Origin: Tyto alba
Taxonomy: Eukaryota; Chordata; Aves; Strigiformes; Tytonidae
Direction: 5' to 3'
NCBI RefSeq assembly: GCF_018691265.1
Contig: NW_024881313.1
Location: forward strand, 248,001 to 312,000
DNA: 64,000 bases
Within the stretch, counting starts at the first letter, position 1. The number at the start of each line of letters is the position of its first letter. The notes under the pieces are model-generated. The model ran no database searches, had not been told where the DNA came from, and saw only the letters and a list, made by a program, of their open reading frames with translations. Positions 52,001-64,000 of the stretch are shown piece by piece. A program made the position numbers and the translations under genes.

Positions 52001-53879
52001 TACTGGCCATTCACAGAGCCTGTAGTCAAGTAGAGAGCCCTCTGCTCACTTTTCTCTTTAGTACCAGCCAGCTGCGATAACAGGGGAAGAGGGGGAAAGA
52101 GGAGTTATCATGAAGCACTGGCTCTTACAGCAGGCTACGCTTGCCTGGCATCACTCCTAGTTCTGAGTCAGCTGATAGCTGGGTGAAATTAGGTCACCTG
52201 CTAACATGTTCTTGAGTCAACATGCTTTTGGCTTTTAATGTAGAATTTGAGGTTAAGCAAATAGATTAGTGAGAGAAAACTGTCTCTGAGAACTGAGTGC
52301 TTGATGGAAGAAGGCGTGGGTGCCTTAGTTTGGTTTTATAACGGTCCTAATGGTCCTGAGGAAGTCCTGGCTATGATCACCGTTGCACATTAGTCCTTTT
52401 GCTGTGGGCGAGGCCCTCACAAAATTGCTGCAGACTGGAAGCTGCCACCTCAGGAAGTGAGGGGGCAGACATGCTGCCTCCTTGGGGGGCACTGGCAGTG
52501 CTGGGTTTCCCAGTGTGATGTCAGTCTGACCACACTAGAGGGTGCTCTGCGAGGAGTGGGGTTTTTCTGCTCCCACGGTTTCAACAACAGCCAGAGAGGG
52601 AGGGTGCTCTGGGAGGCAGGTGGGTGCCCCTCAGCGCCCCAAACTGCGGGCACAGAATTTTTACCAAAAGTGAATGTTGTCCAAATAGGCATTTGCTGAT
52701 GTGTGAGGAAAACAGAGGTGAGGTTTCAAGTAAGAAGTGGGATTTTTTAATTCAGAACAAATGAAGAAGACCACAATATGTGTGGTATGTTCAGTACAGC
52801 TTTGAGGCTTAGCTGTCTCGGTTTTAATTATATCCTAATATGATAGTATACCACATTATTCATGTTCTTAATAATAGCTTGTATTGTTTCAGGAGATGCA
52901 AGCAGAGAGACCCTGGGGATATACAAAACTCAGACATTTTAAAACTAGTAAGATTCAACTATTTCAAGTGTTAGTTTATTTTAAAGTGGTATGTCTTTTT
53001 CTGCAGCACACCCAGTATCTCATGGTCCAGGCCAAGAGGGATTTCATTGGGACTGTAGGAAGTACAAACAGGATTTTTAGCTCAAAATCAGAGATCCAGC
53101 ACTGACGTGTTCAATGTAGGCTGCTACAAGATGTTTTACAAAATGTTTCTGGATCTTTATTAAGGAGAATACTTGCTTGAGTGTTACTCCCTATGAATAA
53201 AAATGATTTACCCCTGGCAGGTTTGATATGATTATTTTACAAATCAACCAGGGGACTGACAGTCACATTTACTTGAGAAATATATCTAGTTCTAGAACAC
53301 AATATACACTCAATGTCATTTGCTGAGGAAAGTTTTGTCTGCAAACTGCTTTTTTTTTGTTTTGTTTTTAAACACCCTTATTTAATTTCATTGTTAACAT
53401 GAATGAATTCTTGGAGGACCTCGTGTCCTACCTCCAAGCTACATGTCCTGGTGAACAGGGCCTGCTCTGAGATACCGTAGGATGGGGATAGTCTCAATAA
53501 ATTTACCTGGCAAAAGCATGGAAATTAATCCAAAAAAAGATTATATTGTGCCAGGGGTTAGAAAAGAAAATCAGACAAGAAAGGATTGGAAGAAAAGTCA
53601 GAAAACAATTATCTAAGCTAAGTGATTACAGAAGGAAATGTTCAAAAGAAGGTGTAGATGACTGGATGAAAAAAACTGTATTAGTGGGAGAGGATGTCCA
53701 GTAAACTGGAAAAAGAAAGAGGGTCAAGGGAAAATGCTGTTAGTGTGTACAACCAGTGATAGCAAAATGACACATTTTCATACCTCACTTCTTTGCCTGA
53801 GCTCTTTTTTGTGACTGCATACAAAAGCCTTAGCTTGTTAAAATATGCACAATCTAGGATCAATATTGCACTCACAGCT

Positions 53880-53926
53880 AGGGCCAAATCCTGTTTGCCT
53901 TACTTTCCTGAATAGTGACATTTTTT
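53880..53926. repeat. possible ancient amniote MITE-like repeat arm
   Basis: GGGCCAAATCCTGTTTGCC then TTACTTTCCTGAATAG resembles one arm of a palindromic repeat beginning GGGCCAAATCCTG...CCTTACTCA, abundant in turtle, crocodile and bird DNA. The opposite arm is not seen. Confidence 0.4.
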
Positions 53927-56841
53927 AAGTAGAATTTGGCTGCAATATGTTATTTAATTTTATGGATCCCTGATTCCTCTTGAACAAGGAGACTGAATGC
54001 CAAGGAAAGAGGAGTGGAAGACTCTCAGTGGGAATTAGAAAATAATCAACAGCTTGAACTCCTATATGGTATGGCTCAGTTTTCAGAACCACCTTAAACC
54101 ATAACTCCATGTCTGCATGTAACGATTACCAGTGACACCTATTTCTTCATCCAATTTGGAGGAAAGCATCATGTGTCTGCTAAACAATGGAAGATGCAGA
54201 CTGGGATATCAGTGTGTGTTGTCTAGATATAACTTTAAAAAAATATATTTTTGTTGTGATCCGCATTTTAACATAGCTCTAGGAACTAGTTTCCTGAAAA
54301 TCACAAGAATTGGCCCTAGTCAAATTATAGAGGCAAGTAGAATGATTGTTTCCCTTGCAGGAAACAATTTTAAAATAATAAACTAACTTACACCCAAACT
54401 TGTATCTAGTAGCAGTTCAATATTTCTTCACAAGTCTGGATGTTAGTTTAGCTATCAAGAAAAAGATTTCACAAAATACCTCAGCAGATGATACCAGTTA
54501 TCTGCAATTATTTTTCTCTTTTAACTTAAACATTGAAGTACTTGAATGTACCCATAAAGGACTTATGCCCTTGATGAGCTAATTTTGTACAGCAAACTTG
54601 CTTCTACCTTTTATTTGCATAAAGAATGCAAATGAAAATGGGCCTGTGTTTAAAAATTTTGTCTGTAACAACAGTGTACAAGTTATTTCATCTGCTAGTA
54701 ATGGAAAATATTGCAATGCCACAATAGTCACATATAAATTATCAACCCTGTGTATTGGTATGGTGCTTACACAGGACTCCAAAATTCTTTCTAGCCCATT
54801 GCAATACATCTTGGAAGAGTGGAAGGGCATATCTCTTCCAGTTGGTCCCAGCATGAAATCCAAGAACAAGAGGGAAATTGGGAATGAATCCCAGTTCATG
54901 TTATAAATATGAGACTGATAATGACTCAACTGGCAAATTTCAGAGCTCAGTTTTATGCTGAATGAAGAATGAGTATTGCTGAGTAGACCACTGTATCTGC
55001 TTAATCAATTTACAGAAGAGTTGTGGTGTGACCATGGTCTTGGCTTGAGACAGGCAGGGTCTCCAGTGTTGTGAGAATGGATCTATTTTGCAAGACAGGA
55101 AATTCTAATCCACTGGCATCATCTTTTGGAGGCCTATCCAGCTTATTCTGCAGATACTGGACATTTATTTCCTCCTTGGACTTTAAGGAAATAGGCCTGG
55201 TTCCTTGACATGTGATGGGGACAAAACTTTGCACTTCTGAGGTCCCTTTGATCAAAGTGTAGTGAGGTGCTCAAAAATATTATTTTTTTCCTAATTTGGT
55301 CTAAGAAAGCCTCTGTGAGTCTGTTAGAGGAGTAGGAGTTGAAGAAATGAAAATGTATTCCAGTTAAAGGGGAACTGAAGGGAAAAACTACCTTTGATTT
55401 AAGTGTAATTATCATTGCTAAAATGTCAGGCATTTATATTATGCAATACATCTATAGTATTTTAGTAAATAGCATTTCATGTGAAGACAGGGAGTGCCCT
55501 CTGCCTGATAAGTTTGCAGCCCTAACTGAATGATTAATTAAATCAGATTCTGGGTATTTAACTATGTATAAAAATGATAATGTACCAGTTTGTGTCTTGG
55601 GATAATGGAGGCAGACTAGTCCTGACAGTCATCCAAAGGGTTTTCATTCCCCAGATATTTAATCCAAGCCGTTTTGTGCCCTGGTCTGCACAGCGCTATA
55701 TTTCAATGCAACATTATATAGCAAAGACATTCACTTCTTAGAAGGTACATCATATGTGATATTTTTTCATTCACAAGAGCCACAGGACAGTGCCAAAATG
55801 CCATGTTGTAGAGTTTGGCTGTCATGATCCATTTGTAGAATGAAATAAGTATCTACTTTATTTCTTGTAAATCAAAATCAGCAGTGAAACCTATTTATTG
55901 CCATAGGGACCATATTTAAAATTCTGGAAGCTGCTCAGTTGATTAATTTGATCTGGGAAGTTTACAGATCTCTGGAACAGTAAATAGCACCTTAGCTACA
56001 AAAAATATAACATTGATAAGGAAATGTGATCTAAAAATGTCCAATAAATCAGGTTTTTGAGAGATGATCGAAACCACATCAGAGAGAAGCTGAATGAAAT
56101 GAAGACCTTACACTGAAAATATCAGTACTATCTACAGCTTCTCACTGTGACTGTCTACCTAGTTAAGGACTCTAAATAGCACATAATTATAATGTATAAG
56201 TGTTTCTTTAGATTATTATTCTGTATAACATTTGAAAGATAATATATTCACCCATTTTTATAACACATTCCTGGATTCAGTGTAGGCCTCAGAAGCATAA
56301 GAAGACATTCATAGTCTCCATACAAATTGGCTAGCATATTAAAAATAACTCATTTAATATGTTTCTAACTTAATATAAAAAAGCTGTTCTTGATTTTAAA
56401 ATATGTTTTCTGATAAAGGAGCTCAATAATGTGTAATTTAATTCTAGTAAAGTTTTACGAGAATAGACATTTTCTGTTTTAAATTATATTAGTCAAGATA
56501 GCTGGCTGAAGCCTCCAGCGGGATTTGGGGGAGAGGGCAGAACAGGCTGCTGATGGTTACCAGCTCAGCAAAGCTATGGCAAAGGCCAACATCAGCATAT
56601 TCAGAAACCATAGCCCCTCCAAAAGAGAAGTGAATTTACCGAAGCTCAGACTTCTATAGCTTGTGTTTTGCTTGTGCCTCTTATTACCCATCAATAAAGA
56701 CACAAATCCCAAATTCTTTCATTTGTGTGGCTCTTACCTTTTTCTTTATGCCTTGGTGAGATGTGGAAGACAGGAAGGAGACCCTAACTTCCCATCCATA
56801 AACAAAATACACCTCTTCCCCTTCCAAATATTTACTGCAAC

Positions 56842-57801
56842 TGTGGTGGGTTGACCCTGGCTGGACATCAGGTGCTCACCAAAGCCACTCTTTCACCCCC
56901 TTTCCTCATCTGGACAGGGGAGAGAAAGTATAATGAAAGGCTCCTGGGTCAAGATAAGAACGAGGAGATGACTCAGCAATAAATGTCATGGGCAAAACAG
57001 ACTCAACTTAGGGAAATTATTTTAATTTATTACCAATCAAATCAGAGTGGGATAATGAGAAATAGAACCAAATCTTAAAAAACACCTTCCTCACATCCCT
57101 CCCTTCAGGAGCAGACTGCTCCAGCCTGGGTCCCCCACAGGGTCACAAGTCCTGCCAGCAAACCTGCTCCAGCATGGGCTCCTCTCTCCACAGGACCACA
57201 GGTCCTGCCAGGAGCCTGCTCCAGAATGGGCTTCCCATGGGGTCACAGCCTTTGGGCACCCACCTGCTCCAGTGTGGGGTTCAGGTGGGGATCTGCTCCA
57301 CCATGGACCTCCCCGGGCTGCAGGTGGGGATCTGCTCCACCATGGACCTCCCTGGGCTGCAGGTGAGGATCTGCTCCACCGTGGACCTCCCTGGGCTGCA
57401 GGTGGGGATCTGCTCCACCATGGACCTCCCCGGGCTGCAGGGCACAGCCTGCCTCACCATGGGCTTCACCATGGGCTGTAGGGGAACCTCTGCTCTGGCA
57501 CCTGGAGCACCTCCTCCCACTCCTTCACTGACCTGGGTGTCTGCAGGGTTGTTTCTCTCACATATTCTCACTCCTCCCTCTTGGTGCTGTTTTTGCAGTA
57601 GGTTTTTTCCCTTCTTGTATATGTTATCCCAGAAGCACTGCCACCATCGCTGCTGGGCTTGGCCTTGGCCAGCGGTGGGCCCCTCTTGGAGCCGGCTGTA
57701 TTGGCTCTGTTAGACATGGGGGAAGCTTCTGGAAGCTTCTCACAGGAGCCACCCCTGTAGCCCCTCCCGCTACTGAAACCATGCTATGCAAACCCCACAC
57801 A
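56842..57801. mobile_element. LTR-type element of an avian endogenous retrovirus family, probable solo LTR
   Basis: The segment begins TGTGGTGGGTTGACCCTGGC and ends AACCCCACACA, giving TG...CA termini. Its interior follows a repeat I recall from several bird genomes: GGCAAAACAGACTCAACTT, AATTTATTACCAATCAAATC, ATCTTAAAAAACACCTTCC, a GC-richer zone of CTGCTCCA...GGG words, TTGTTTCTCTCACAT and GGAAGCTTCT...CACAGGAGCC. No gag or pol coding sequence is present between or beside the ends, so it is either a solo LTR or an internally deleted short element. I could not find a convincing target-site duplication. Its orientation is uncertain. The 179-codon frame at 57174-57713 lies wholly inside and is not a gene. 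Confidence 0.65.
57285..57440 (+). repeat. 39-bp unit tandemly repeated four times inside the LTR-like element
   Basis: Units begin at 57285, 57324, 57363 and 57402, each starting GTGGGGATCTGCTCCACC (third unit GTGAGG) and ending GGGCTGCAG. Copies differ by one to a few substitutions: unit 2 has CTGGGC for CCGGGC, and unit 3 has GTGAGG, CCGTGG and CTGGGC. Since 39 is divisible by three, the array stays open in the plus frame and yields a 13-residue repeat, but no coding role is implied. Confidence 0.95.
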
Positions 57802-60800
57802 GTAGCTCATTCCTTCCCCTTTCTGACTCCTGTCATTTCCCATCTGAGGTGAGAAGCTTGAGTCTAAAGCACCTCTCCTTTTGGCACAAGATTTATATAT
57901 GAGCACAAATGAAAGCCGAGATATCTCAGCTTTCCCTTGAAATTAAGAAGAAAATAAAAAAACCCAAGGGCTTTCACAGCCAATTCTTTTCCCCCCTTTG
58001 GTGGGTAACTGACTTTTGTTTCACCCTCCCCTTTCCTGACTGAAGGTGGGATGAAGGCTGGCAGGCTGAGCTCTTCCCTGTGCCACAAAAGCAGGAACTT
58101 TCGGCAGTGGGTGTCACCAAATGATCTAGAAAAAAATGAAAGTAATCTATGCCTGAGAACAGTTAGGTATGGTAGAAATATGATCATTATTTTGTAGATG
58201 AGCCAGGGCTTTTTGCAGGTTTACTGAAGGAGTACGTAGTTTTACATGTGCTGTGCTTTTTTGAGAACTTGGCCTTCTGTGTAAACTGAAATAATTTTAA
58301 TATTTTTTCAGTGAAGTTAATTTAACATCAGAATTGGCCTTTCCTGGATTTATTTCTATGTAAGTCTGTATGTGTGTGTATACATGAGAGTTTTAAGCCA
58401 AGAGAAAGATTCAAGCTGCTAGTAAGTGAGTTTTATTTATTGATACACAGCCTCACTCCATTCCTTCCTCCAGCTGTATGTTGCTAGAAATTAAAGAATT
58501 ATTTTCATCTTTCTTTCATTAAATAGTGAGGGCCTGTAACCACCCACGGACGCTGCAGTTAGAGCTCTATATGCTGCAGTGGCTCAGGTGCCCCTTATGA
58601 CCTGGGACAACACCAAGTGCAGACGCAACAGGGGTGACTGGTTTTGACATATTTAAAAGAAGTAACAACACTGTCAGATATCATTTGGTATCATGGAATA
58701 AAAGTTTGAATAGTGTGTAAATGTTGGCATTTTTGTCTTCTCCATATCAGACCTTTAAATTTCAGGGTGCTTACTGTCTGTAGGGATAGGTGCCATTTTG
58801 TGAATGACGGTTTGATACTGTGTGTTGCAAAGGCAACACAGAATGATTTACTTTTTTTCCCACTCTAATCTTTTTCCCCTTCATTAAAAAGAAATCATTC
58901 AGGATGCAATTGTAAATTTGCTGTTTGCATACAGAAGCATGTTATTATTTAAGCACATGACAGCCCACACCAGGAAATGTGACAATTGATGGGTGTGACG
59001 TATTAACCTCCACTGGTGGGAAAAGGCTCAGAACCAGTTCAGTTATTGGCTGAAGTGAAATACCAGCCCTGGTAGCAGTAGACTCTCTGTTAATGCCTCA
59101 AGAAGAAAAAAACCTGTTGCTATTTCCAAGGGGAAGGAGAAAGAAAAGCTCTGTGAGCTGGTTCATTCTCTCCTTCATTTGGAAAGAAGGAAAACAGGTA
59201 ATTGTTCAAGAAATTTAAGCCTTTTTTCTGATATTTCTTGCTAGAATTGGTGGGTGGGGCTAAAGCCTATAATTAGGTTTCATTAATTTTCCCTTTTACA
59301 TGGAGTCTGTGATTTGTTGTTTCTGTGGGTTCCCAAACACTTGTCACATTTTGCAAAATGAAGATATGTTTCTTTTTATGTTGACAATGTATAAACAATT
59401 AAAAAATCCTCTAATGTACTAACAAGATATTCCTACTAATAAGTATGCACAGAATATTCTCAAAGCATCTTGATCACTTTCCAGAATTTTTGTTCTCTTC
59501 ATGTATTTTTAGGACTTCATGCATGTACAGTGGTGTTGGAAGGAGTCTAGGTAAAGTGATAAATCTGGCAGTTCCCCATGTGGATACACCCATGTCTGTT
59601 AGGTAAATTAAACTGTCATCCAATGATTACATATTTGTGTATTGCAAGAAATTTAGCTAAGCAATGTTTACTCTAAAAAGCAGAATCATCCAGCAAGCTT
59701 TAAATTAGAGGTAGGACATTAGAATTAATCAGATTATGATAGAGAATTTAATGACTTGGGTGTTCTAGCACTCACACATCTTCTAAGTCAGCATGGAAAT
59801 AAAGTTTCAGGAAGGTTTTAAAATGTCTGAAATCTGACAGAACTGAGATTGAGATGAAAAATACTTAGTTTGTAAGTTATTGCTTCCTCCCCCATATTTT
59901 CTAATTATTGCTTCATAGTGTGTGTGGGTTTTTTGTTTGTTTTGTTTTTGTTTGTTATTTAAATATGTGACCATAGAGTACCATATAGCTTTGGGGAAGT
60001 GTGCTATTAGGGTCTCTCCCTTCAGCTGGAGGCGACACTTCATAAACAGTGTAATTTCCTTTGCTTGGGTTACAACAGAGTAATTAGTCATAGCTATCAT
60101 ATTGAGTTTCATGCAAGTTCTAAACACCTAGGAACAGGTTTAAAACCAAAAGGCTGCTCTGCATATATAGGTTGATCAAGCAGACACAGCCTGCCATAAA
60201 TTTCAATAGCTATAATGTAGGTTGAAGTTGAACTAGCAACTTAAAATTATTTAATTACTTATCATTACCAAAGTCTGAGCTACTCAGTCTTTCCTTCTGT
60301 TAGCAAAATTACTGAATGCCTGAATTAAGATGTGGATTTTTTTGAAGTAGACTTTTCCCTCACTAGGTTTAACTTTATTCTTCTAAGCAAACTAAAGCAT
60401 GGATCTGGTTTGATTTTGTTTGGGGGTTCATTATATTCCAGACTATGAAAAAACTTCAGCAAGTGTGGCAAAAATATTACCTAAAAATTAATCACAAGGT
60501 ACTTCTAATTATTTTAGTGTTACAGCTCTTTTCCCAGATATTTATATGAAATGGTTATCAACTCCTAGATACTTTCAATAAACAAAGGGCTAAAAATTAT
60601 TAACTGGAAATATATAGCAAATCTGAAGTTGAGAGGCATTAATGAGAGTCAAGATTGACTAGTGAATTATTTGCTAAAAGATAAAGTAATCTATGCACAT
60701 AATGTAATATGTAACTGGAAAGTCCTATAATAATGAGTCCAATCAGCTCCTCATTTTCTCAGTTCAGTTTCTCAGTTTAGGCTACTTGCATTTCTGAAGA

Positions 60801-63800
60801 GAAGTAAACAAGTTAGTTATTTTTTTTCTTTTCTTTGTTATGAGGTAAGAAAGGATCTGTTTTAGATAAATAAAATTACAGAAAATTGCAGACTTGAAAC
60901 TTTATCTCTGTTTCAAAGTCTGTAAACCTTAATCATGTCATTTTTTAAAAATATTGCTACACTCTCTAATGCAGATTGTCTGTTAGTAATTAGAGAAATT
61001 TATTTTTTACTTATGTGAAATGGGCAATAGTCAAAACTGAGTTAGACTTCCCCCATCCCTTTTTATTCTGCCAACCAAAGTACTATGCATGATGAACAGT
61101 TTTTAAAGGCTGAGCTCCTGTTTTAGGATCAGCCATCCCCTTAGATGCCTACAGTCCGTTTACCAAGTGAAATAACAGAGTAAAAATAAACTCATGACCC
61201 TGAAAGCATTGGTGGCTGCAGAAAGACTTTTAGCCTTTTTAAATTACAGGTTGCAGAAACATTACACTGAATCATTTGATCCTTAAATTGCTTTCTAAAT
61301 TCTGGATGCCTTGCATCAAACTCTAACTCCCAGCCACCAAAGAGATCCTGATGTAAAGCATGATGGCTAGCTAGTTGCAATTGAGTTTGATATGAATAAT
61401 GGAAAAGCTTGCCTTTGAGAGAACAGGAAGAAAACCTGATTGCAAATAAACGTTTGTGAAGTAGCTATTCTTCTGTAATCAGTAGTTTAGCTTTTTCTAT
61501 TTGGTATATTGTTTTGCTGAATCTCTGACTCCGTACAGGCATTGTCAGATCTGGTACACACATCTATCTGCTAGCACACTTCATAAATATAAACCTAGCT
61601 TCCTCAAAACAGAATTTCCTGGAGCCTCACTCACCCCATAATATATACTGCGCTTTGTAGTGCATGAAATCCAGGGGTCACAGTAGTTAGCTGTGCCCTG
61701 AGTGGACCAAATCAGTGTTTTGGGTGGGGAAACCTTTTGCGTATTCAGTCAGAAGCGTTAGAGTAGCTTAGGAGCCAGGGATATGTCATGTAAATGAACT
61801 CAAGCAGCATTACTACCTATTATGCTCCCAGTTTCCTTCTATTCTAAGGGGCCTCATTTGGTCTAGGAATTAGTACAGCCCTGGGGCTTCTCTGTTTGAT
61901 TAACCAGAGCCTGGATTTGTTAAACCCCCAGACATGCTGCAAAGTCCTTTTTCCTTCCTGGAAGCTTTTGAGTAAGGATTCAAAGGTGAAAGGGTTGGAG
62001 GTTAAAGTTTTGACCCTCCTCTCCTCCAAAACCCTCTCCTTCAAGACGGGAACAAAACAAATTACTTAAGCATGTGCCTATCTAACTCAGTATTGCCATC
62101 TCTCATATGTTTTGTATTGATCTTAAGGCTTTATCTGTGGGAACTGAGATTCAAATGTTCAGCTTTAAATTAAAATCCAGTTTCGAAGTCCTTGTGGTTC
62201 TGTGGAAAGGAGTCCAAGGAAAAATAATATCTTAAAGAAACTACTGCCCTATTACTTTGGAACACAGTGCTTGACTCAAGATTTTTGAATACCTGTGTTT
62301 GACAATATCGCTAACTGAAAGCATGGCTTTACTTCCAGTAAAATAAATGGGACTTAACGTCTGTTTTATAAACCTTACTGAGTTGGGGTGTAAGAATGAC
62401 TTATGGACAATTTTACAAAAATGTGACATACTACTTATAGGAAACTTGGCTAACTGGAAAAACTAACTGCATTTTTGTATTGTGAGCATAATCCTTTATA
62501 TTCTATTATTGGAGGGCTGTGGTGATTTGGAGACTATTACACAAGATCAAATTTCTGATTGCCTTCATGAAATTGCTGTGTGATGGAGTGTCCTGTGGTC
62601 AGTGGAGGTCACAGGGATTGTGTCGCATGTTTGTTAGCCAAGAACAACATAACCTGCAAAAATGTTACATAGCTACCTATTTAGGCAAAGAAACCCTTGG
62701 ATAATGACTCAGACTTAAACTGTGGATTTTAATATTCCTCCTATGATTTTTCTCTCTCCTCTGCCTGTGAGGGGGAGGTAGGGAATTGAAGGTAGAGTAA
62801 TGGATGAGTGAAGTACTTTGTACTTGGCAAGGTTTACAGTCTGGGGATATATTTTTCCTTTCTACAGCATACCCCCTAGGGAATATGCCTGTATGCAGAG
62901 TGTTCAGTTATCTAAGTTGTCAGGAACATGTGTGTTGTCAAAATGTAGGCTTGCGGCAGATTTCTGGTGATCTTTACAGATGGCCCAGGTCTCCTTCTCA
63001 TACTTTCAGCTTAAGCACTGGATTAATCGTTTCAATCATACACCCTAAATGGGGTGAATTGTGAGTGTGTAAGACAGAGAGGTAAATTACATAGGAAAGA
63101 GAAAAACTATCATGGAGGTAGAGTGGGTTTTTTTGTGCAGGGGGTTTATTTGGTTGGTTGGTTGGTTGTTTTTTTTGGTCTGACAGTTAATTAGGTACAG
63201 CACAGCAACAAAACATAGATCACTTATCTCATCCCAGAAGATGCCAAGGACATTAAGGACGTAAATGTCACTGTGTTCAGAAAGAGACAAATCAAGATAT
63301 TCTGATTGAAAGAGCAAGAAGTGGCTTAGATATGTGGGCTGAAGGAATTTGGTAGGAAATCTCCTGACTAGGAAAGTTGACACGTGCTTAGCTTTAGTTA
63401 TCACTGTCAGTTTGAGACAAAGATGAACCAATATATTCTGTAGTTTCAGTAGGAAGTTGCAGGCAGGCTCTGAGAAAATATGTGATTTGAATTAGATAGC
63501 TGTGAGTTTGCTTGGCAGAGGTGTCGGGCTCACAGAAACTAGGTTACTTAGTGGTCCACTTTATTTTAGCGTGAATAAAAATAAGCAATGTAAGTAATGG
63601 GACTACCTTTGGGGAGAAGAGTGGAGATTTGTTATACGTCCTACTTGTTTCCATCCAGAAGTTCCTATTATCAGCCTCCATTATTCCTTGGAGGAAAATG
63701 CTGAAAGAGATGGTCACCACAGAGAGTAATTTGTTCTAAGCTTTCAGGAAAATTGGCAACACTCAGACAACATCAGCATTCAAAGCTGTGAATCTGAGGA

Positions 63801-64000
63801 TGACCTCTATCTGAAAACAGAGTTCATAGCTGAGAGAGAGTCTAAATCTGGCCACTTTGAGGTAGCTAATATAGTGGAACAGCGAACTTGGTAGAAGGAC
63901 GTGTGTCCGCGTGCCAGCCTTCACTGTCCTCCACCAGATATTAAATGAGATATCAAATTCTTGCTTTAGGCCCTAACTTGGCAAAACAGGTTACATTGCA
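57802..64000. other. upstream intergenic DNA, no gene seen
   Basis: AT-rich desert with short chance frames (longest about 114 codons at 63087-63431, minus). GGTT-type simple sequence occurs at about 63150-63178, and GTTT-type at about 59930-59958. I recognise no exon, RNA gene or transposon here. Confidence 0.65.

Larger units (their letters stand above)
27790..56841. other. upstream intergenic DNA, gene desert
   Basis: No exon, RNA gene or intact element recognised. Frames up to 131 codons (46670-47065 minus, 34576-34971 plus) show no known domain, and several overlap an equally long frame on the other strand. Simple repeats (28917, 34789, 40002), possible old repeat fragments (31.22 and 53.88 kb) and a short hairpin (31678) are listed separately. 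Stretches such as 49680-49830 are very AT-rich with homeodomain-like TAATTA words, which occur by chance at this composition. Confidence 0.65.

Noticed and set aside
52450..52699. Two 80-codon frames, one per strand, over the same bases
   Set aside because: Mirror-image open frames reflect composition; no motif supports either.
57174..57713. 179-codon plus-strand frame with a 13-residue repeat
   Set aside because: It lies entirely inside the LTR-like element and is kept open by the 39-bp tandem unit. The family is not known to encode such a protein.

Overview
The window reads as vertebrate nuclear DNA, most likely from a bird. It is AT-rich and intron/desert-like, with one sharp CpG island, a diverged CR1 LINE, and an LTR-type element whose edge and internal text match a repeat I know from avian genomes. 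I see no rRNA, tRNA, CRISPR or prokaryotic-style operon. The open frames are almost all short chance frames.

The one gene I can support is UBE2E2, the class III ubiquitin-conjugating enzyme E2 E2, on the minus strand. Its first coding exon lies at 12676-12864 (ATG at 12851) and encodes the first 58 residues plus two bases of codon 59. Its promoter is the CpG island at about 16.4-18.5 kb. The remaining coding exons, which hold the catalytic UBC fold, are not visible and should lie beyond position 1. Positions 1-12675 are therefore the start of the intron after the first coding exon, and 12865 to about 16.3 or 17.5 kb is 5'UTR intron. Positions above about 18.5 kb are upstream intergenic DNA. 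From what I remember of the human locus, ZNF385D would be the next gene in that direction.

Layout. 1-12.7 kb: intron with two poly-A tracts, an antisense CR1 relic (about 5.04-5.67 kb) and a TA/CA microsatellite. 12.7-12.9 kb: coding exon. 12.9-16.3 kb: intron. 16.3-18.5 kb: CpG island with candidate 5'UTR exons, Sp1-like boxes, a CCAAT box, an AP-1 consensus, alternating CG runs and very long poly-G runs. 18.5-64 kb: gene desert holding fragments that look like old amniote palindromic (MITE-like) repeats, a nested foldback at 27.64-27.79 kb, a nearly pure G/T tract at 34.79-34.93 kb, and a 0.96-kb LTR-like element at 56.84-57.80 kb with a 39-bp unit repeated four times.

Most interesting observation: a candidate 96-nt 5' exon (16321-16416) has a good acceptor and a strong donor. 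When joined to the coding exon it keeps an upstream ATG in frame with the UBE2E2 ATG. This predicts a possible N-terminally extended isoform. I found no convincing new multi-gene system here.
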